NCBI GenBank assembly: GCA_023251255.1
Contig: JAHEZD010000043.1
Coordinates: forward strand, 1-45,789
DNA: 45,789 nucleotides
Reading direction: 5' to 3'
Source: Chitinophagaceae bacterium
GTDB taxonomy: Bacteria; Bacteroidota; Bacteroidia; Chitinophagales; Chitinophagaceae
The translations under genes were made by a program, and so were the position numbers. The notes under the pieces are model-generated. The model was not told the origin of the DNA and did no database searches. It saw nothing but the letters and a program-made list of their open reading frames with translations. Within the stretch, counting starts at the first letter, position 1, and every line of letters begins with the position of its first letter. Shown here piece after piece: positions 1-8,463 of this stretch.

Positions 1-32
1 AGCACTACTATATAAATTGGTTTCTTGATCAT
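1..32 (-). CDS. SusD/RagB-like lipoprotein, N-terminal fragment (partial)
   Basis: A short reading frame opens at an ATG 20 bases downstream of the SusC stop and runs off the window edge. The visible residues are MIKKPIYIVV, a lysine-rich start followed by a hydrophobic stretch, as at the head of a signal peptide. In Bacteroidota the gene directly after susC is almost always susD, the surface lipoprotein that forms the lid over the SusC pore. The identification rests on position plus this signal-like start. No SusD domain is visible. Confidence 0.5.
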   Translation of the reverse strand, partial: MIKKPIYIVV

Positions 33-52
33 GGTAATTTCATTTAATAATT

Positions 53-2998
53 TTAAAAGCCAACATTCAATCCAATGGTTACTGTTTTCAATGAAGGGTA
101 TTGTGCCCCTAGTAAATTTGATACAGGCACTTCTGGATCATACCCTAAGAAGTTGGTAATGGTAGCAAGGTTCTGCCCCTGTGCAAAAACACGTACACTT
201 CCTAGCTTCAATGTTTGCAAAAGCTTCTTGGAGAAATTATAGGACAGCATCACGTTGCGTAACCTCCAGAAACCGCCATTTTCCACAAACCTTGTGGTCC
301 TTGCTTCAAAGTTGGAAGCATCGGCCCTAGGTATATCTGTTACGTCACCTGGCTGCCTCCATTCATGGAGCACTTTGGTATCCATACCTGAATAAGTGTA
401 GGCAGGGTTTTCCACGTTCACCCTGTCCTGGTTAAACAGCTCATTGCCCCAAGAATACACCCAGAACACACTTAGTTCAACGCCTTTGTAATTGAATGTA
501 TTGGTAATACCACCATAATAAGGTGCATCAGCAGTACCTAAGTACTGCCTATCGTCGGGTGAATAGACATTTGTAATTTTTCCCGTTTTATCATAGTACA
601 GGGCATCGCCGTTAGCAGGGTCAACACCTGCATATTTTACCAAGTAAAAAGTATTTACTGGCTTGCCCACTTTCAGCACGCGCAGTTCATCACTCAATAA
701 AACCTGGTCCTGCCCATCAGGCAATTCAAGAATCCTGTTCTTTACCAGTGTGAAGTTCCCGTCAACAGTCCAACTGAAATCCCTTGTTTTCAGGATGGCA
801 GTTTTCAACTGCACTTCAAATCCCTTGTTCTCCAACTTGCCCTGATTGGCCACAATGGCACTGAAACCGGTGGTACCGCTCAATCTTTGCGATCCCAATA
901 AGAAATCCGTTTCGCTCCTGAAATATTCTATCGTTCCGGAAACCCTGTTCTTGAACAGCCCAAATTCAACTCCAGTATTTAAAGTGGTTTTCTTTTCCCA
1001 TTGCAGGTTGGGGTTGCCTGCCGTGCCCAGTGCCAGACCAGTAACACCAGCGTAAGATGTCCTATTGAACAAAGGCCTGCTGGAAAAATCGCCAATGCCC
1101 GATTGGTTGCCCAATGCACCATAGCTCAGTTTCAGCTTCAACAAATCAACTTTGTTGTGGAGGCTTTCCATGAAGCTTTCATCGCTCACAACCCAACTTA
1201 TGCCGGCAGTGGGGAAGTTGGCAAACTGGTTGTTTGTACCGAAACGGGAGGAACCGTCCCTCCTGAAACCAGCATTTAAAAAGTACCTGTTTTTGAAGCC
1301 ATACTGAATATCCGTAAAGTAACTGATCAGTGCATTTTGCGTGCCGCTGCCTGTTACGGAGGCTATGTAACCGTTATCGGGCGTGCCTTGTGTGATACCT
1401 GCTTCATTCCTGAAAGGTAGCAACAAGCCATAACCGGTGAAACCAAATGATTTGAAATCATTCTTGATGGTTTCAATGAAAACGCTTGCAGTAAGATCGT
1501 GTTCCCTTTCCTTGCCAAAACTGCTTCTATAGGTAAGCGAAGTTGTTCCCATATAGCGGAAGTTCCTGTTGTAGCCCCTGCTCAATGCACCATTGCTGCC
1601 CTGTTGCTGTATGCCCGTATACGTTGATTTATCGTAATAGATTTCCGTTTCGTTCTGGGTATAGTCAAAGCCCCAGTTGGTCCTTGCAGACAGCCCTTTC
1701 AGGAAAGGGAATTTATATTCCACAAAAGCATTGGCAATGGCCTTTCCTTGTGGGAAACTTGTTTTGTTCTCTAACATTTCCTGCAAGGCATTTGGCTGGC
1801 CGTTCACTGTATTATCAACAGAATAGTTGCCATCTTTATCATAAGGTGTCAAATACGGTAGGCTCCAGCGGATGGCATTCAACGGCGAACCAACATATTC
1901 ATCGTTTTCATTGGTATTGGTAAACTGCGAATAGCCAAACATGGAGTTCAGACCAAACTTCCAATTACCTAAAGTATTATCAATGTTGAACCTGCCCGTA
2001 TAACGTTTAACAGCCGTTTCCCTCACTACGCCGGTTTGGTCAAAGTAGGAAAGCGATGCATAGAACCTTGTTTTCTCATTGCCGCCACTCGCACTCAATT
2101 GATGCGAAACGGTCTTTCCTGTTTGAAAGAAAACATCCTCCCAATCCGTTGCAATATGCCTCAAGCTATCAATCTCGGTTTGGCTGAAACCATTGGGGTT
2201 GCCATTGGCAATTTCATAATCCAGCTTTTCATTGGTGTTCATCAACCTGTTCTTGCTGCGCGGCCAGTAGGAATTACCATACTGCACATCATAGTTTATT
2301 TTAATTGGCCCAACCTTCCCTTTTCTAGTGGTCACTACAATTACACCATTGGCCCCACGGCTTCCATAAACTGAAGCAGAAGCAGCATCCTTTAAAATGG
2401 TCACCGTTTCAAAATCTCCTTGATTGATGGTGGCAAAATCAGCAGCATTTATTTCAATACCATCAACAATGTACAAGGGTGTTGTGGAACCACTAATGGA
2501 GCCTACGCCACGTATCTGCACTTTGGCAGCGGCACCTGGCTGGCCACTCCCTGCACGCACATTGATGCCTGGGGCCTGTCCCTGCAGTAATTGGTCAAAC
2601 GACGCAATGGGAGCGGTCCTTACCTCATCTATGGCCACCTGTGTTGATGAACCTGCACTCGATTTCTTGCTTTTGGATGTATAGCCAGTTACCACCACCC
2701 CTTCAATATTGCTTACGTTCCTTTCCAGTTGCACATTCAATATGCCATCACCAACCGTCACCTCTTTCTGGGCAACACCAACACCGGACACTTCCAGTAT
2801 ATCCCCCTTTTTTGCAGTAATTTTGAATTCACCATTCACATCGGCCGACACGCCGTTCTTGGAACCTTTAATTTTTACAGATGCATAGGACACAGGCTCC
2901 CCACGGTTGTCGGTTACTTTTCCCGTAACCGTTCTTTGCTGCGCCATTAGCCAGGATGCAGACAGCACCATGACCAAGAGAAGTAGAACTTTCTTCAT
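53..2998 (-). CDS. SusC/RagA-type TonB-dependent outer-membrane receptor
   Basis: This is an outer-membrane transporter that imports oligosaccharides or peptides with its SusD lid, powered by TonB-ExbBD. The start chosen is the second ATG, giving 981 residues and a clean signal peptide (MKKVLLLLVMV..., cut near AQQ at about 19-20). A carboxypeptidase-regulatory-like beta domain follows at about 21-95 (TVTGKVTDNRGEPV). Next come the TonB-box-like VVVTGY near 100 and a plug at about 110-235 with the usual RGVGSISGSTTPLYIVDG and SVYGSRGANGVIVVTT motifs. The rest is beta barrel, ending in the aromatic residue F (GLNVGF) as expected for BAM-dependent insertion. Length is normal for the family. The substrate cannot be told from the sequence, and no sigma/anti-sigma pair lies upstream within the window. 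Confidence 0.95.
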   Translation of the reverse strand: MKKVLLLLVMVLSASWLMAQQRTVTGKVTDNRGEPVSYASVKIKGSKNGVSADVNGEFKITAKKGDILEVSGVGVAQKEVTVGDGILNVQLERNVSNIEGVVVTGYTSKSKKSSAGSSTQVAIDEVRTAPIASFDQLLQGQAPGINVRAGSGQPGAAAKVQIRGVGSISGSTTPLYIVDGIEINAADFATINQGDFETVTILKDAASASVYGSRGANGVIVVTTRKGKVGPIKINYDVQYGNSYWPRSKNRLMNTNEKLDYEIANGNPNGFSQTEIDSLRHIATDWEDVFFQTGKTVSHQLSASGGNEKTRFYASLSYFDQTGVVRETAVKRYTGRFNIDNTLGNWKFGLNSMFGYSQFTNTNENDEYVGSPLNAIRWSLPYLTPYDKDGNYSVDNTVNGQPNALQEMLENKTSFPQGKAIANAFVEYKFPFLKGLSARTNWGFDYTQNETEIYYDKSTYTGIQQQGSNGALSRGYNRNFRYMGTTSLTYRSSFGKEREHDLTASVFIETIKNDFKSFGFTGYGLLLPFRNEAGITQGTPDNGYIASVTGSGTQNALISYFTDIQYGFKNRYFLNAGFRRDGSSRFGTNNQFANFPTAGISWVVSDESFMESLHNKVDLLKLKLSYGALGNQSGIGDFSSRPLFNRTSYAGVTGLALGTAGNPNLQWEKKTTLNTGVEFGLFKNRVSGTIEYFRSETDFLLGSQRLSGTTGFSAIVANQGKLENKGFEVQLKTAILKTRDFSWTVDGNFTLVKNRILELPDGQDQVLLSDELRVLKVGKPVNTFYLVKYAGVDPANGDALYYDKTGKITNVYSPDDRQYLGTADAPYYGGITNTFNYKGVELSVFWVYSWGNELFNQDRVNVENPAYTYSGMDTKVLHEWRQPGDVTDIPRADASNFEARTTRFVENGGFWRLRNVMLSYNFSKKLLQTLKLGSVRVFAQGQNLATITNFLGYDPEVPVSNLLGAQYPSLKTVTIGLNVGF

Positions 2999-3478
2999 TC
3001 GGTTTATTTTAATTATTGAACAATACATGCTTCAGCAGCCAGCAATTGTGTATGCAAATGCGTTGTGCAGCGGCGCTTGCCGCAATTTTTCTCGTGGGGA
3101 ACCAAGAAGACAGATACAGTTAAAAATCCTGCTTGTACCCGATGTGCATTGTAGTAGGTGCGTAAGGCTGTTGACAACGCCATTACCTGAACTGCTGCAA
3201 TATGTTAACGTTTTTGTATGGTTGCAAAATGGAGAGGACAGGTGGTTATCATGTAACCCTAGATGGGCAATCCCAGCCTTTTTACCGAACATGATACGAA
3301 GGAGGAGCGAAGAATGTAATATCGGTTGACAACAAGCTGCCTAAAGTCATTTTGCTGGTTTTGCCTGCAAAGCCAATAATTATCGGCCCAACCCTTGTTT
3401 CGCGCAAAAGATACATGAAGTGGAATTCCGCCAATTAAATTTAGACAGCTTCTAAGCCGATGCTTTACTTTTGCCGCC
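2999..3478. other. Intergenic region between susC and folD
   Basis: This is a 480-base gap between divergent genes. It should hold the susC promoter, but I found no good TAnnTTTG box close to the susC start. Short open frames exist on both strands; they lack homology that I recognise and look random. The only clear signal is the folD -7 box at the right end. Confidence 0.6.
3466..3473 (+). promoter_or_regulatory. folD promoter, -7 box TACTTTTG
   Basis: TACTTTTG matches the Bacteroidota -7 consensus TAnnTTTG and ends five bases before the folD ATG. Transcription would begin at or within a few bases of the start codon, giving a leaderless or nearly leaderless mRNA. No clear TTG was seen at the usual -33 distance. 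Confidence 0.55.
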
Positions 3479-4375
3479 ATGATGTTACTTGACGGAAAAA
3501 TTGCCTCGCAAGCAGTAAAGGAATCTTTAAAAACAACGGTGCACCAATTATTGATGGATGGCAAGCCTGCCCCTCATTTGGCGGCCATTTTAGTAGGGAC
3601 AAACGGCGCAAGTGAAACCTATGTGGCCAGTAAAGTGAAGAACTGCGAAGAAATTGGCTTTCGGTCATCACTAATAAGGATGGAAGAATCAATAGAAGAA
3701 GCCCTTTTGCTGGATAAAATCTATGAACTGAACAATGACGCTGCAATAGATGGCATTCTTGTTCAATTGCCTTTGCCAAAGCATATCAGCGAAGCCAAGG
3801 TAATTGAAGCCATCAACCCTGCAAAAGATGTGGACGGTTTCCATCCCATCAGTGTGGGGAAATTGGTACAGGGGCTGGAAACATTTATTCCTGCCACCCC
3901 CTATGGCATCATGCTGATGCTGGAACATTTCAACATTGAAACAAAAGGTAAGCATGCAGTGGTCATTGGCAGGAGCAATATTGTGGGGAGGCCAATGAGC
4001 ATTTTATTGAGCAGCAATTTGAAACATGGCAATTGCACCGTAACGCTTTGCCATAGCCATACACCCAACCTCAAGGAAATTTGCTTGCAGGGGGATATCA
4101 TCATAGCAGCATTGGGCAGACCGGAATTTGTAAAAGCAGATATGGTCAAAGAGGGTGCAGTGGTGATTGATGTGGGCATTACAAGGGTGGAGGATCCAAC
4201 AGCCAAAAAAGGCTTCCGCATCAAAGGCGATGTTGCTTTTGATGAAGTGTCCACCAAGGCATCTGCCATTACACCTGTCCCAGGTGGTGTTGGATTGATG
4301 ACAATTGCAGGATTGCTGAAGAATACCTTGCAAGCGTATGGGCTCAAGGCAGAAGGCTTAGGGCAAAAGGCTTAA
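3479..4375 (+). CDS. folD: Bifunctional methylene-THF dehydrogenase / methenyl-THF cyclohydrolase FolD
   Basis: FolD interconverts 5,10-methylene-, 5,10-methenyl- and 10-formyl-tetrahydrofolate in the cytosol, supplying one-carbon units for purines and formyl-Met. The 298-residue protein has the complete family pattern. The YVASK motif carries the catalytic lysine (K52). GILVQLPLP and KDVDGFHP form the substrate site, and [12 protein letters not shown] the NADP-binding loop. The C-terminal PGGVGLMT signature is present. Two ATGs open the frame (MMLLDG), and the first is used here. The last dozen residues ([11 protein letters not shown]) are encoded by an AAGGC-rich short repeat that runs through the stop codon, so the tail looks like a repeat-derived extension. 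Confidence 0.97.
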   Translation: MMLLDGKIASQAVKESLKTTVHQLLMDGKPAPHLAAILVGTNGASETYVASKVKNCEEIGFRSSLIRMEESIEEALLLDKIYELNNDAAIDGILVQLPLPKHISEAKVIEAINPAKDVDGFHPISVGKLVQGLETFIPATPYGIMLMLEHFNIETKGKHAVVIGRSNIVGRPMSILLSSNLKHGNCTVTLCHSHTPNLKEICLQGDIIIAALGRPEFVKADMVKEGAVVIDVGITRVEDPTAKKGFRIKGDVAFDEVSTKASAITPVPGGVGLMTIAGLLKNTLQAYGLKAEGLGQKA

Positions 4376-4380
4376 GGCAG
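4341..4380. repeat. Short 'word' repeat (AAGGCTTA/GGCAGAAGGC family) at folD stop
   Basis: Imperfect direct copies of an 8-9 base word (CAAGGCAG, AAGGCTTAGGG, AAGGCTTAAGG) cover the final folD codons and the stop. The same words in reverse orientation occur inside queE about 370 bases downstream and again after ftsX. Confidence 0.6.
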
Positions 4381-4453
4381 TGTGGAAATAAAATATTCAA
4401 TCAGCTTTGTTACTCGCTTTTCACCATTCACTTTTACAATATTTCCAATTGAA

Positions 4454-4487
4454 GAATCAAACATCAGCAATCATCAATCAACAATCT
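4454..4487. repeat. Short 'word' repeat (ATCAATCAACAATC family) before queE
   Basis: Imperfect repeats of ATCA/AATC words just upstream of queE. The reverse complement reads GATTGTTGATTGATGATTG, closely matching GATTGTTGATTGGTAATG upstream of leuS, so both belong to one dispersed family. Confidence 0.55.
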
Positions 4488-4502
4488 TCTACCCTTCCGG
4501 TA

Positions 4503-5138
4503 ATGGAAAGCTTCTACACCTTGCAGGGTGAAGGGTTCCACCAAGGGCGGGCAGCCTATTTTATAAGATTGGGCGGATGTGATGTAGGTTGTGTTTGGTG
4601 TGACGTGAAAGACAGTTGGGATGAGAGCAAGCATCCAAGGTTCAAGGTTCAAGAGATTATTGACAAAGTAAAATTGGAACCAGGAATTGGGGATAGGAAA
4701 TTAGGCAATAACCTTACGCCTTCTACCCTAAGCCCTAAACCTTTAATTGTTATCACGGGCGGCGAGCCATTGCTCCACCAATTGGACGAACTTACAGCAG
4801 CACTGCAACAAGCCGGCTTCGAAACCAATATAGAAACAAGTGGCTCATCTCCGTTAAGTGGGCGTTGGGACTGGATTTGCCTATCGCCCAAGAAGTTCAA
4901 GGCCCCTTTACCAGAAGTGGTAGCAGCAGCCAATGAATTGAAAGTGGTGGTGTTCAACAAACATGATTTTGATTGGGCAGAAACCTATGCTGCACAAGTG
5001 AACAAAAATTGCAAACTCTATTTGCAGCCAGAATGGGACAAAAGGGAAACGGTCACCCCATTAATCATTGAATATATCAAGACAAATCCGAAGTGGGAAC
5101 TCAGCTTGCAGATCCATAAATACATTAATGTACCGTAA
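4503..5138 (+). CDS. queE: 7-carboxy-7-deazaguanine synthase QueE (radical SAM)
   Basis: QueE contracts carboxy-tetrahydropterin to 7-carboxy-7-deazaguanine, the base-forming step of queuosine synthesis. The start is set at the ATG of MESFYTLQGEGFHQGR because the preceding in-frame codons come from a short repeat and the only earlier starts are TTG; homologs often begin a few residues earlier, so a TTG start is possible. The product is 211 residues, normal for the family. The radical SAM cluster motif CDVGCVWC (CX3CX2C) binds the 4Fe-4S cluster, and TGGEPLLHQL is the SAM-binding GGEP motif. Between VQEIIDKVK and VITGGEP lies an extra stretch of about 24 residues (LEPGIGDRK...SPKPL) encoded by repeat words. 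It is probably a tolerated in-frame insertion. Confidence 0.93.
   Translation: MESFYTLQGEGFHQGRAAYFIRLGGCDVGCVWCDVKDSWDESKHPRFKVQEIIDKVKLEPGIGDRKLGNNLTPSTLSPKPLIVITGGEPLLHQLDELTAALQQAGFETNIETSGSSPLSGRWDWICLSPKKFKAPLPEVVAAANELKVVVFNKHDFDWAETYAAQVNKNCKLYLQPEWDKRETVTPLIIEYIKTNPKWELSLQIHKYINVP
4637..4740. repeat. Short 'word' repeats inside queE
   Basis: AAGGTTCAAGGTTCAAG opens the stretch, then GGAACCAGGAATTGGGGAT, then CCTTACGCCTTCTACCC and TAAGCCCTAAAC. The reverse complement of the last part (GGGTAGAAGGCGTAAGG) resembles the AAGGC words at the folD stop. The reading frame stays open throughout. Confidence 0.55.
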
Positions 5139-5300
5139 AGGGTTATTGATGCTGGATTTGGGATTTATGATGGTTTAAACTTAGCAAGGTTATATTATGC
5201 GGGAGAAACACCACTAAGCAACCATCTGTTCTTCCACTGGCCAAGTAATTTATCTCTTTCTTTTAACAGCCTTTTATTTTTCTTTTGCGAAATTGCTGCC

Positions 5301-7217
5301 ATGAAAAAATGCCTCCCCCTATTGTTGTTCTTATATGCTTCACAGGTTTATGCCCAAAAGTACGAGCCTGAAAAAATAAAGCCAAAGGCCGTCAAGCTAT
5401 ATGACCTGGCCATTGAAAAAATGAGGGACCAAGCGTTTGAAGAAGCCATTCCCATTCTACAAAAAACCATTGCTGCCGATACCAATTATGTGGATGCAAT
5501 TTTATCATTGGCGGGTGTTTACGGTCAGCTCAAAAAACATGATTCATCTGTCATTCATTATGAATGGGCCAAACGGAAGGATACCCTGTATTTCCAGCAG
5601 TACCACCTTCCCTATTCCATTAATCTGGCTGGTTGCGGCAGGCTCCAGGAGGCACTGGATGCAGTGAACTATTTCCTCACCGTTCCTAAAATAAGTGAGC
5701 GCAGCGTTCTTGCTGGCAACTTCAGGAAACGGTGTTTCCAGTTTGCCGTTAACTATGCAAAAACACATACTGATACAAGTTATGTTTTTGCCCCTATGAA
5801 CCTGGGCGACAGTGTGAACTCCGAAAAAAGTGAGTACTATCCATCCGTAACGATTGATGATAGCCTACTTGTTTTTACGAAACGTGGCGAAGGGCACCGG
5901 GAAGATTTCATGGAAAGCAAGCTACTGCCCAATAAGCAATATGGCAAGGCAACATTGATCAATGGCGATATCAATATCGAAACCTCCAAGGGCGCACTGA
6001 CGGTTTCCGCAGATGGCGAATGGCTGATTTTTGCAGGGGACTTCGGAAGGATAAAGGGGTTTGGTAATTTTGACCTGTATATCTCCTATTATACACCGAA
6101 TGGCTGGAGTGAACCTGAGAATTTAGGTCCCAATATCAATACAGAGTTCTGGGAAAGCAGCCCCAGCTTAAGTCCAGATAAACGTGTGCTCTATTTCAGC
6201 AGTAACCGGAATGGTGGCGTTGGAGGAAAGGACCTGTACATGAGCATACGGCAGCCCAATGGCAAGTTTGGGGAAGCCATTAATATGGGCGATTCCATCA
6301 ATACCGTGGGTGATGAGTTGGCACCTTATATCCATGCCGACAACCAGACCTTATACTTCACCAGTGATGGCTTGCAGGGTTATGGTGGTACCGATCTGTT
6401 TGTGATGCACAAGCAACCTGATGGCCAATGGGGCAAACCAGAAAACCTAGGTTACCCCATCAATACCATTGACGACGAAGGAAGTTTTGCGGTAAGTGCA
6501 GACGGTTCAACTGCTTACTATGCAAGTGATAGGACAGATAGCCGTGGCGGCCTGGACCTGTACAAATTTACCTTGAGGAACGATATACGTCCATTCAAAA
6601 CCCTGTATGTAAAGGGCAAGGTATTCGATAAAAAAACAAACAGGGGCCTGCCATCAACTGTTGAACTCATTGACAATACCACCAATAAGGCCCTAATGAA
6701 AATCCAGACCGATGAAGTGGGCGAATACTTCATCACTTTGCCACTGGGAAAAGACTATACGTTTACAGTGAACAGAAAGGGCTACCTGTTCTACACAGAG
6801 CAGTACGAGCTAAAGAACAAGGAAGCAGACAGTGTTTATAAAAAGGATATTCCATTGAGCCCCGTAGAGCTGAATGCCAGCGTGGTAATGAAAAACATAC
6901 AATTTGAAACCAATGCCTTCAAGCTGCTGCCAGTAAGCTTAATTGAACTGGACAAACTTTTGCAGGTGCTTATGGAAAACCCCTCCTTGAAAGTGGAAAT
7001 CAGCGGGCACACAGATAATGTGGGCAAGCCAGAAGACAACATCAAGCTTTCCACCAATCGCGCCAAAGCAGTGGTGGACTACTTATCATCCAAAGGTATT
7101 GCCCTGAACAGGTTGACCTACAAAGGCTATGGCTCCTCCAAGCCAATTGCAGATAATAGCACAGAAAAGGGCAGGGCCAAAAACAGGAGAACCGAGTTCA
7201 TGATTGTGGGTCTATAA
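5301..7217 (+). CDS. PorE-like OmpA-family protein (TPR, PD40 propeller, CRD, OmpA-C)
   Basis: This 638-residue exported protein has the domain order of PorE, the type IX secretion component that ties the machine to peptidoglycan. A signal peptide (MKKCLPLLLFLYASQVYAQ) has no lipobox cysteine. TPR-like helices follow at about 25-125. A propeller of WD40-like/PD40 repeats at about 155-425 is marked by repeated D-GE-F-S, LYFSSNRNGG-GG-DLY and LYFTSDG-GYGGTDLF strings. A carboxypeptidase-regulatory-like domain spans about 434-520 (VKGKVFDKKTNRGLPSTVEL). The OmpA C-terminal domain at about 525-638 holds the peptidoglycan-binding GHTDNVG...NRAKAV motif. Bacteroidota carry several paralogs with this layout, so a direct T9SS role is inferred, helped by gldKLMN elsewhere in the window. 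Confidence 0.8.
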   Translation: MKKCLPLLLFLYASQVYAQKYEPEKIKPKAVKLYDLAIEKMRDQAFEEAIPILQKTIAADTNYVDAILSLAGVYGQLKKHDSSVIHYEWAKRKDTLYFQQYHLPYSINLAGCGRLQEALDAVNYFLTVPKISERSVLAGNFRKRCFQFAVNYAKTHTDTSYVFAPMNLGDSVNSEKSEYYPSVTIDDSLLVFTKRGEGHREDFMESKLLPNKQYGKATLINGDINIETSKGALTVSADGEWLIFAGDFGRIKGFGNFDLYISYYTPNGWSEPENLGPNINTEFWESSPSLSPDKRVLYFSSNRNGGVGGKDLYMSIRQPNGKFGEAINMGDSINTVGDELAPYIHADNQTLYFTSDGLQGYGGTDLFVMHKQPDGQWGKPENLGYPINTIDDEGSFAVSADGSTAYYASDRTDSRGGLDLYKFTLRNDIRPFKTLYVKGKVFDKKTNRGLPSTVELIDNTTNKALMKIQTDEVGEYFITLPLGKDYTFTVNRKGYLFYTEQYELKNKEADSVYKKDIPLSPVELNASVVMKNIQFETNAFKLLPVSLIELDKLLQVLMENPSLKVEISGHTDNVGKPEDNIKLSTNRAKAVVDYLSSKGIALNRLTYKGYGSSKPIADNSTEKGRAKNRRTEFMIVGL

Positions 7218-7291
7218 TTACGAAAAGCAACGGCCATGGAACCAACTAGATTTGGTTATTCTGCAAAACTGTTCTTTCTTAACTTCAACCC

Positions 7292-7936
7292 ATGAAAACA
7301 GCTTTACTTGTGGGAGCAACAGGCTTAACAGGCAACTTGCTCCTTGAACTATTGCTCAATAACAATGACTACCAAAAAATAATTGTTTACACACGGAAGA
7401 CCATTTACATCAGCCATCCAAAACTGGACCAGCGAATGATTGATTTTAATTTGTTGGATACTGCAGTGGCTGCAGATGATGTGTATTGCTGCTTGGGAAC
7501 AACCATTAAACAAGCTGGCAGCAAACCGGCCTTTGAAAAAGTGGATTTCGAGTACCCTTTGAAAATAGCAAAGCTCCAGCACGGAGCTGGCTCCAAGAAA
7601 TTTCTGGTAATCAGTGCCATGGGAGCGTCTGAAAAATCATCCATATTTTATAGTAGGGTAAAAGGAAAACTGGAAAATGAATTGCAGCAATTGGGCTATG
7701 AAAGCCTGTACATTTTCAGGCCATCCTTCATTACAGGGGAAAGGAAGGAAAAACGGACTGGCGAGTTCGTTGGATTATTATTTATGTCCATCATTAATCC
7801 TTTATTAGTGGGTCCTTTCAAGAAATACAAGGCTGTTTCGGCATTGGCCATTGCAAAAGCCATGGCACATTTTGCTTCATTAAATGAAGCAGGCAATCAT
7901 ATCATTCTATCGGACGAAATAAAAAAGTTCGAATAA
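7292..7936 (+). CDS. TIP30/YraR-like NAD(P)-binding oxidoreductase
   Basis: A 214-residue atypical short-chain dehydrogenase fold protein of the HTATIP2/TIP30 type. The N-terminal LLVGATGLTGNLLLELL is the Rossmann glycine motif (GxTGxxG) for NAD(P)H. CLGTTIKQAGSK and FLVISAMGAS match conserved family strings, and YSRVKGKLE provides the YxxxK-like site. The substrate is unknown. It lies 44 bases before the marR start, but a strong promoter sits between them, so it may be a separate unit despite similar chemistry to the two reductases downstream. Confidence 0.8.
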   Translation: MKTALLVGATGLTGNLLLELLLNNNDYQKIIVYTRKTIYISHPKLDQRMIDFNLLDTAVAADDVYCCLGTTIKQAGSKPAFEKVDFEYPLKIAKLQHGAGSKKFLVISAMGASEKSSIFYSRVKGKLENELQQLGYESLYIFRPSFITGERKEKRTGEFVGLLFMSIINPLLVGPFKKYKAVSALAIAKAMAHFASLNEAGNHIILSDEIKKFE

Positions 7937-7938
7937 TA

Positions 7939-7952
7939 TTTGCATATACAAA
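7939..7952. promoter_or_regulatory. Putative MarR operator TTTGCATATACAAA
   Basis: An imperfect dyad (TTTG...CAAA) overlaps the -33 region of the marR promoter. Twelve of 14 bases match a second site, TTTGTACATACAAA, just before the next gene. Paired dyads around a MarR gene are typical of autoregulation plus control of the target gene. Confidence 0.6.
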
Positions 7953-7971
7953 TAAAACTCCTTTACCTTTG
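7940..7971 (+). promoter_or_regulatory. marR promoter (-33 TTG, -7 TACCTTTG)
   Basis: TTG and TACCTTTG are separated by 21 bases, inside the 17-23 range for Bacteroidota promoters. The -7 box ends eight bases before the ATG, so the mRNA leader would be absent or only a few bases long. Confidence 0.65.
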
Positions 7972-7979
7972 TGCCTTCA

Positions 7980-8408
7980 ATGAAATGTTCAGAAAGTAAA
8001 TACAGCCAGTGCCTTTATTTCAGTTCCAACGCCTTGGCCAGGAAGATGGAAAAGTTGGCTGTGGAGAACTGGAAGCCTGTGGACCTTAGCCCCAGCCATG
8101 CCTATTTATTGATGATGGTGCTGGAAGAACCCGGTTTACAGCCCGGATCCCTTGCCGGACACTTGCAACTCACGCCCAGTACGGTTACTAGGCTTATTGA
8201 GAAGCTGGAAGAAAAGAAGCTTGTGGTAAGGACCACCGAAGGAAAGCAAACAAATGTCTATCCCACACCCAAGGCCAAAGCGCTGTTTCCTGAATTAAAA
8301 AAATGCGTAGACCATTTCTATAAAACCTGCAATGAAGTATTTGGCAAGGAGGAGTACAATAAACTGGTAACCTCACTGCATGCCATGGCAGACAAGATAT
8401 CAATCTAA
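7980..8408 (+). CDS. MarR-family transcriptional regulator
   Basis: A 142-residue winged-helix repressor. The DNA-binding part is clear: PGSLAGHLQLTPSTVTRLIEKLEEK is the helix-turn-helix with recognition helix, followed by the wing LVVRTTEGKQTNVYPT. Flanking helices (FSSNALARKMEKLA at the N-terminus, a long C-terminal helix) form the dimer interface. An upstream in-frame GTG would lie inside the -7 box, so the ATG is the better start. Two matching dyads, one over its own promoter and one before the next gene, suggest it represses itself and the NmrA-like reductase. MarR proteins of this size often sense phenolics or electrophiles; no sensing cysteine can be assigned here. Confidence 0.9.
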   Translation: MKCSESKYSQCLYFSSNALARKMEKLAVENWKPVDLSPSHAYLLMMVLEEPGLQPGSLAGHLQLTPSTVTRLIEKLEEKKLVVRTTEGKQTNVYPTPKAKALFPELKKCVDHFYKTCNEVFGKEEYNKLVTSLHAMADKISI

Positions 8409-8424
8409 TTTTTTTACCTTATCA

Positions 8425-8438
8425 TTTGTACATACAAA
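8425..8438. promoter_or_regulatory. Putative MarR operator TTTGTACATACAAA
   Basis: Dyad with perfect 6-bp arms (TTTGTA/TACAAA) and a 2-base centre, in the 55-base gap between marR and the NmrA-like gene. It shares 12 of 14 bases with the site over the marR promoter and overlaps a near-match -7 element (TATCATTTG). Confidence 0.6.
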
Positions 8439-8463
8439 CAATTATCGGATAAAATCAACCAAC

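Noticed and set aside
663-2950. Several 60-140 codon frames opposite susC
   Set aside because: They lie wholly inside the strongly supported susC gene on the other strand, with no domain or signal that I recognise.
3032-3292. An 86-codon frame upstream of susC
   Set aside because: Cys/His-rich random-looking composition, no promoter or start context, and no recognisable family.
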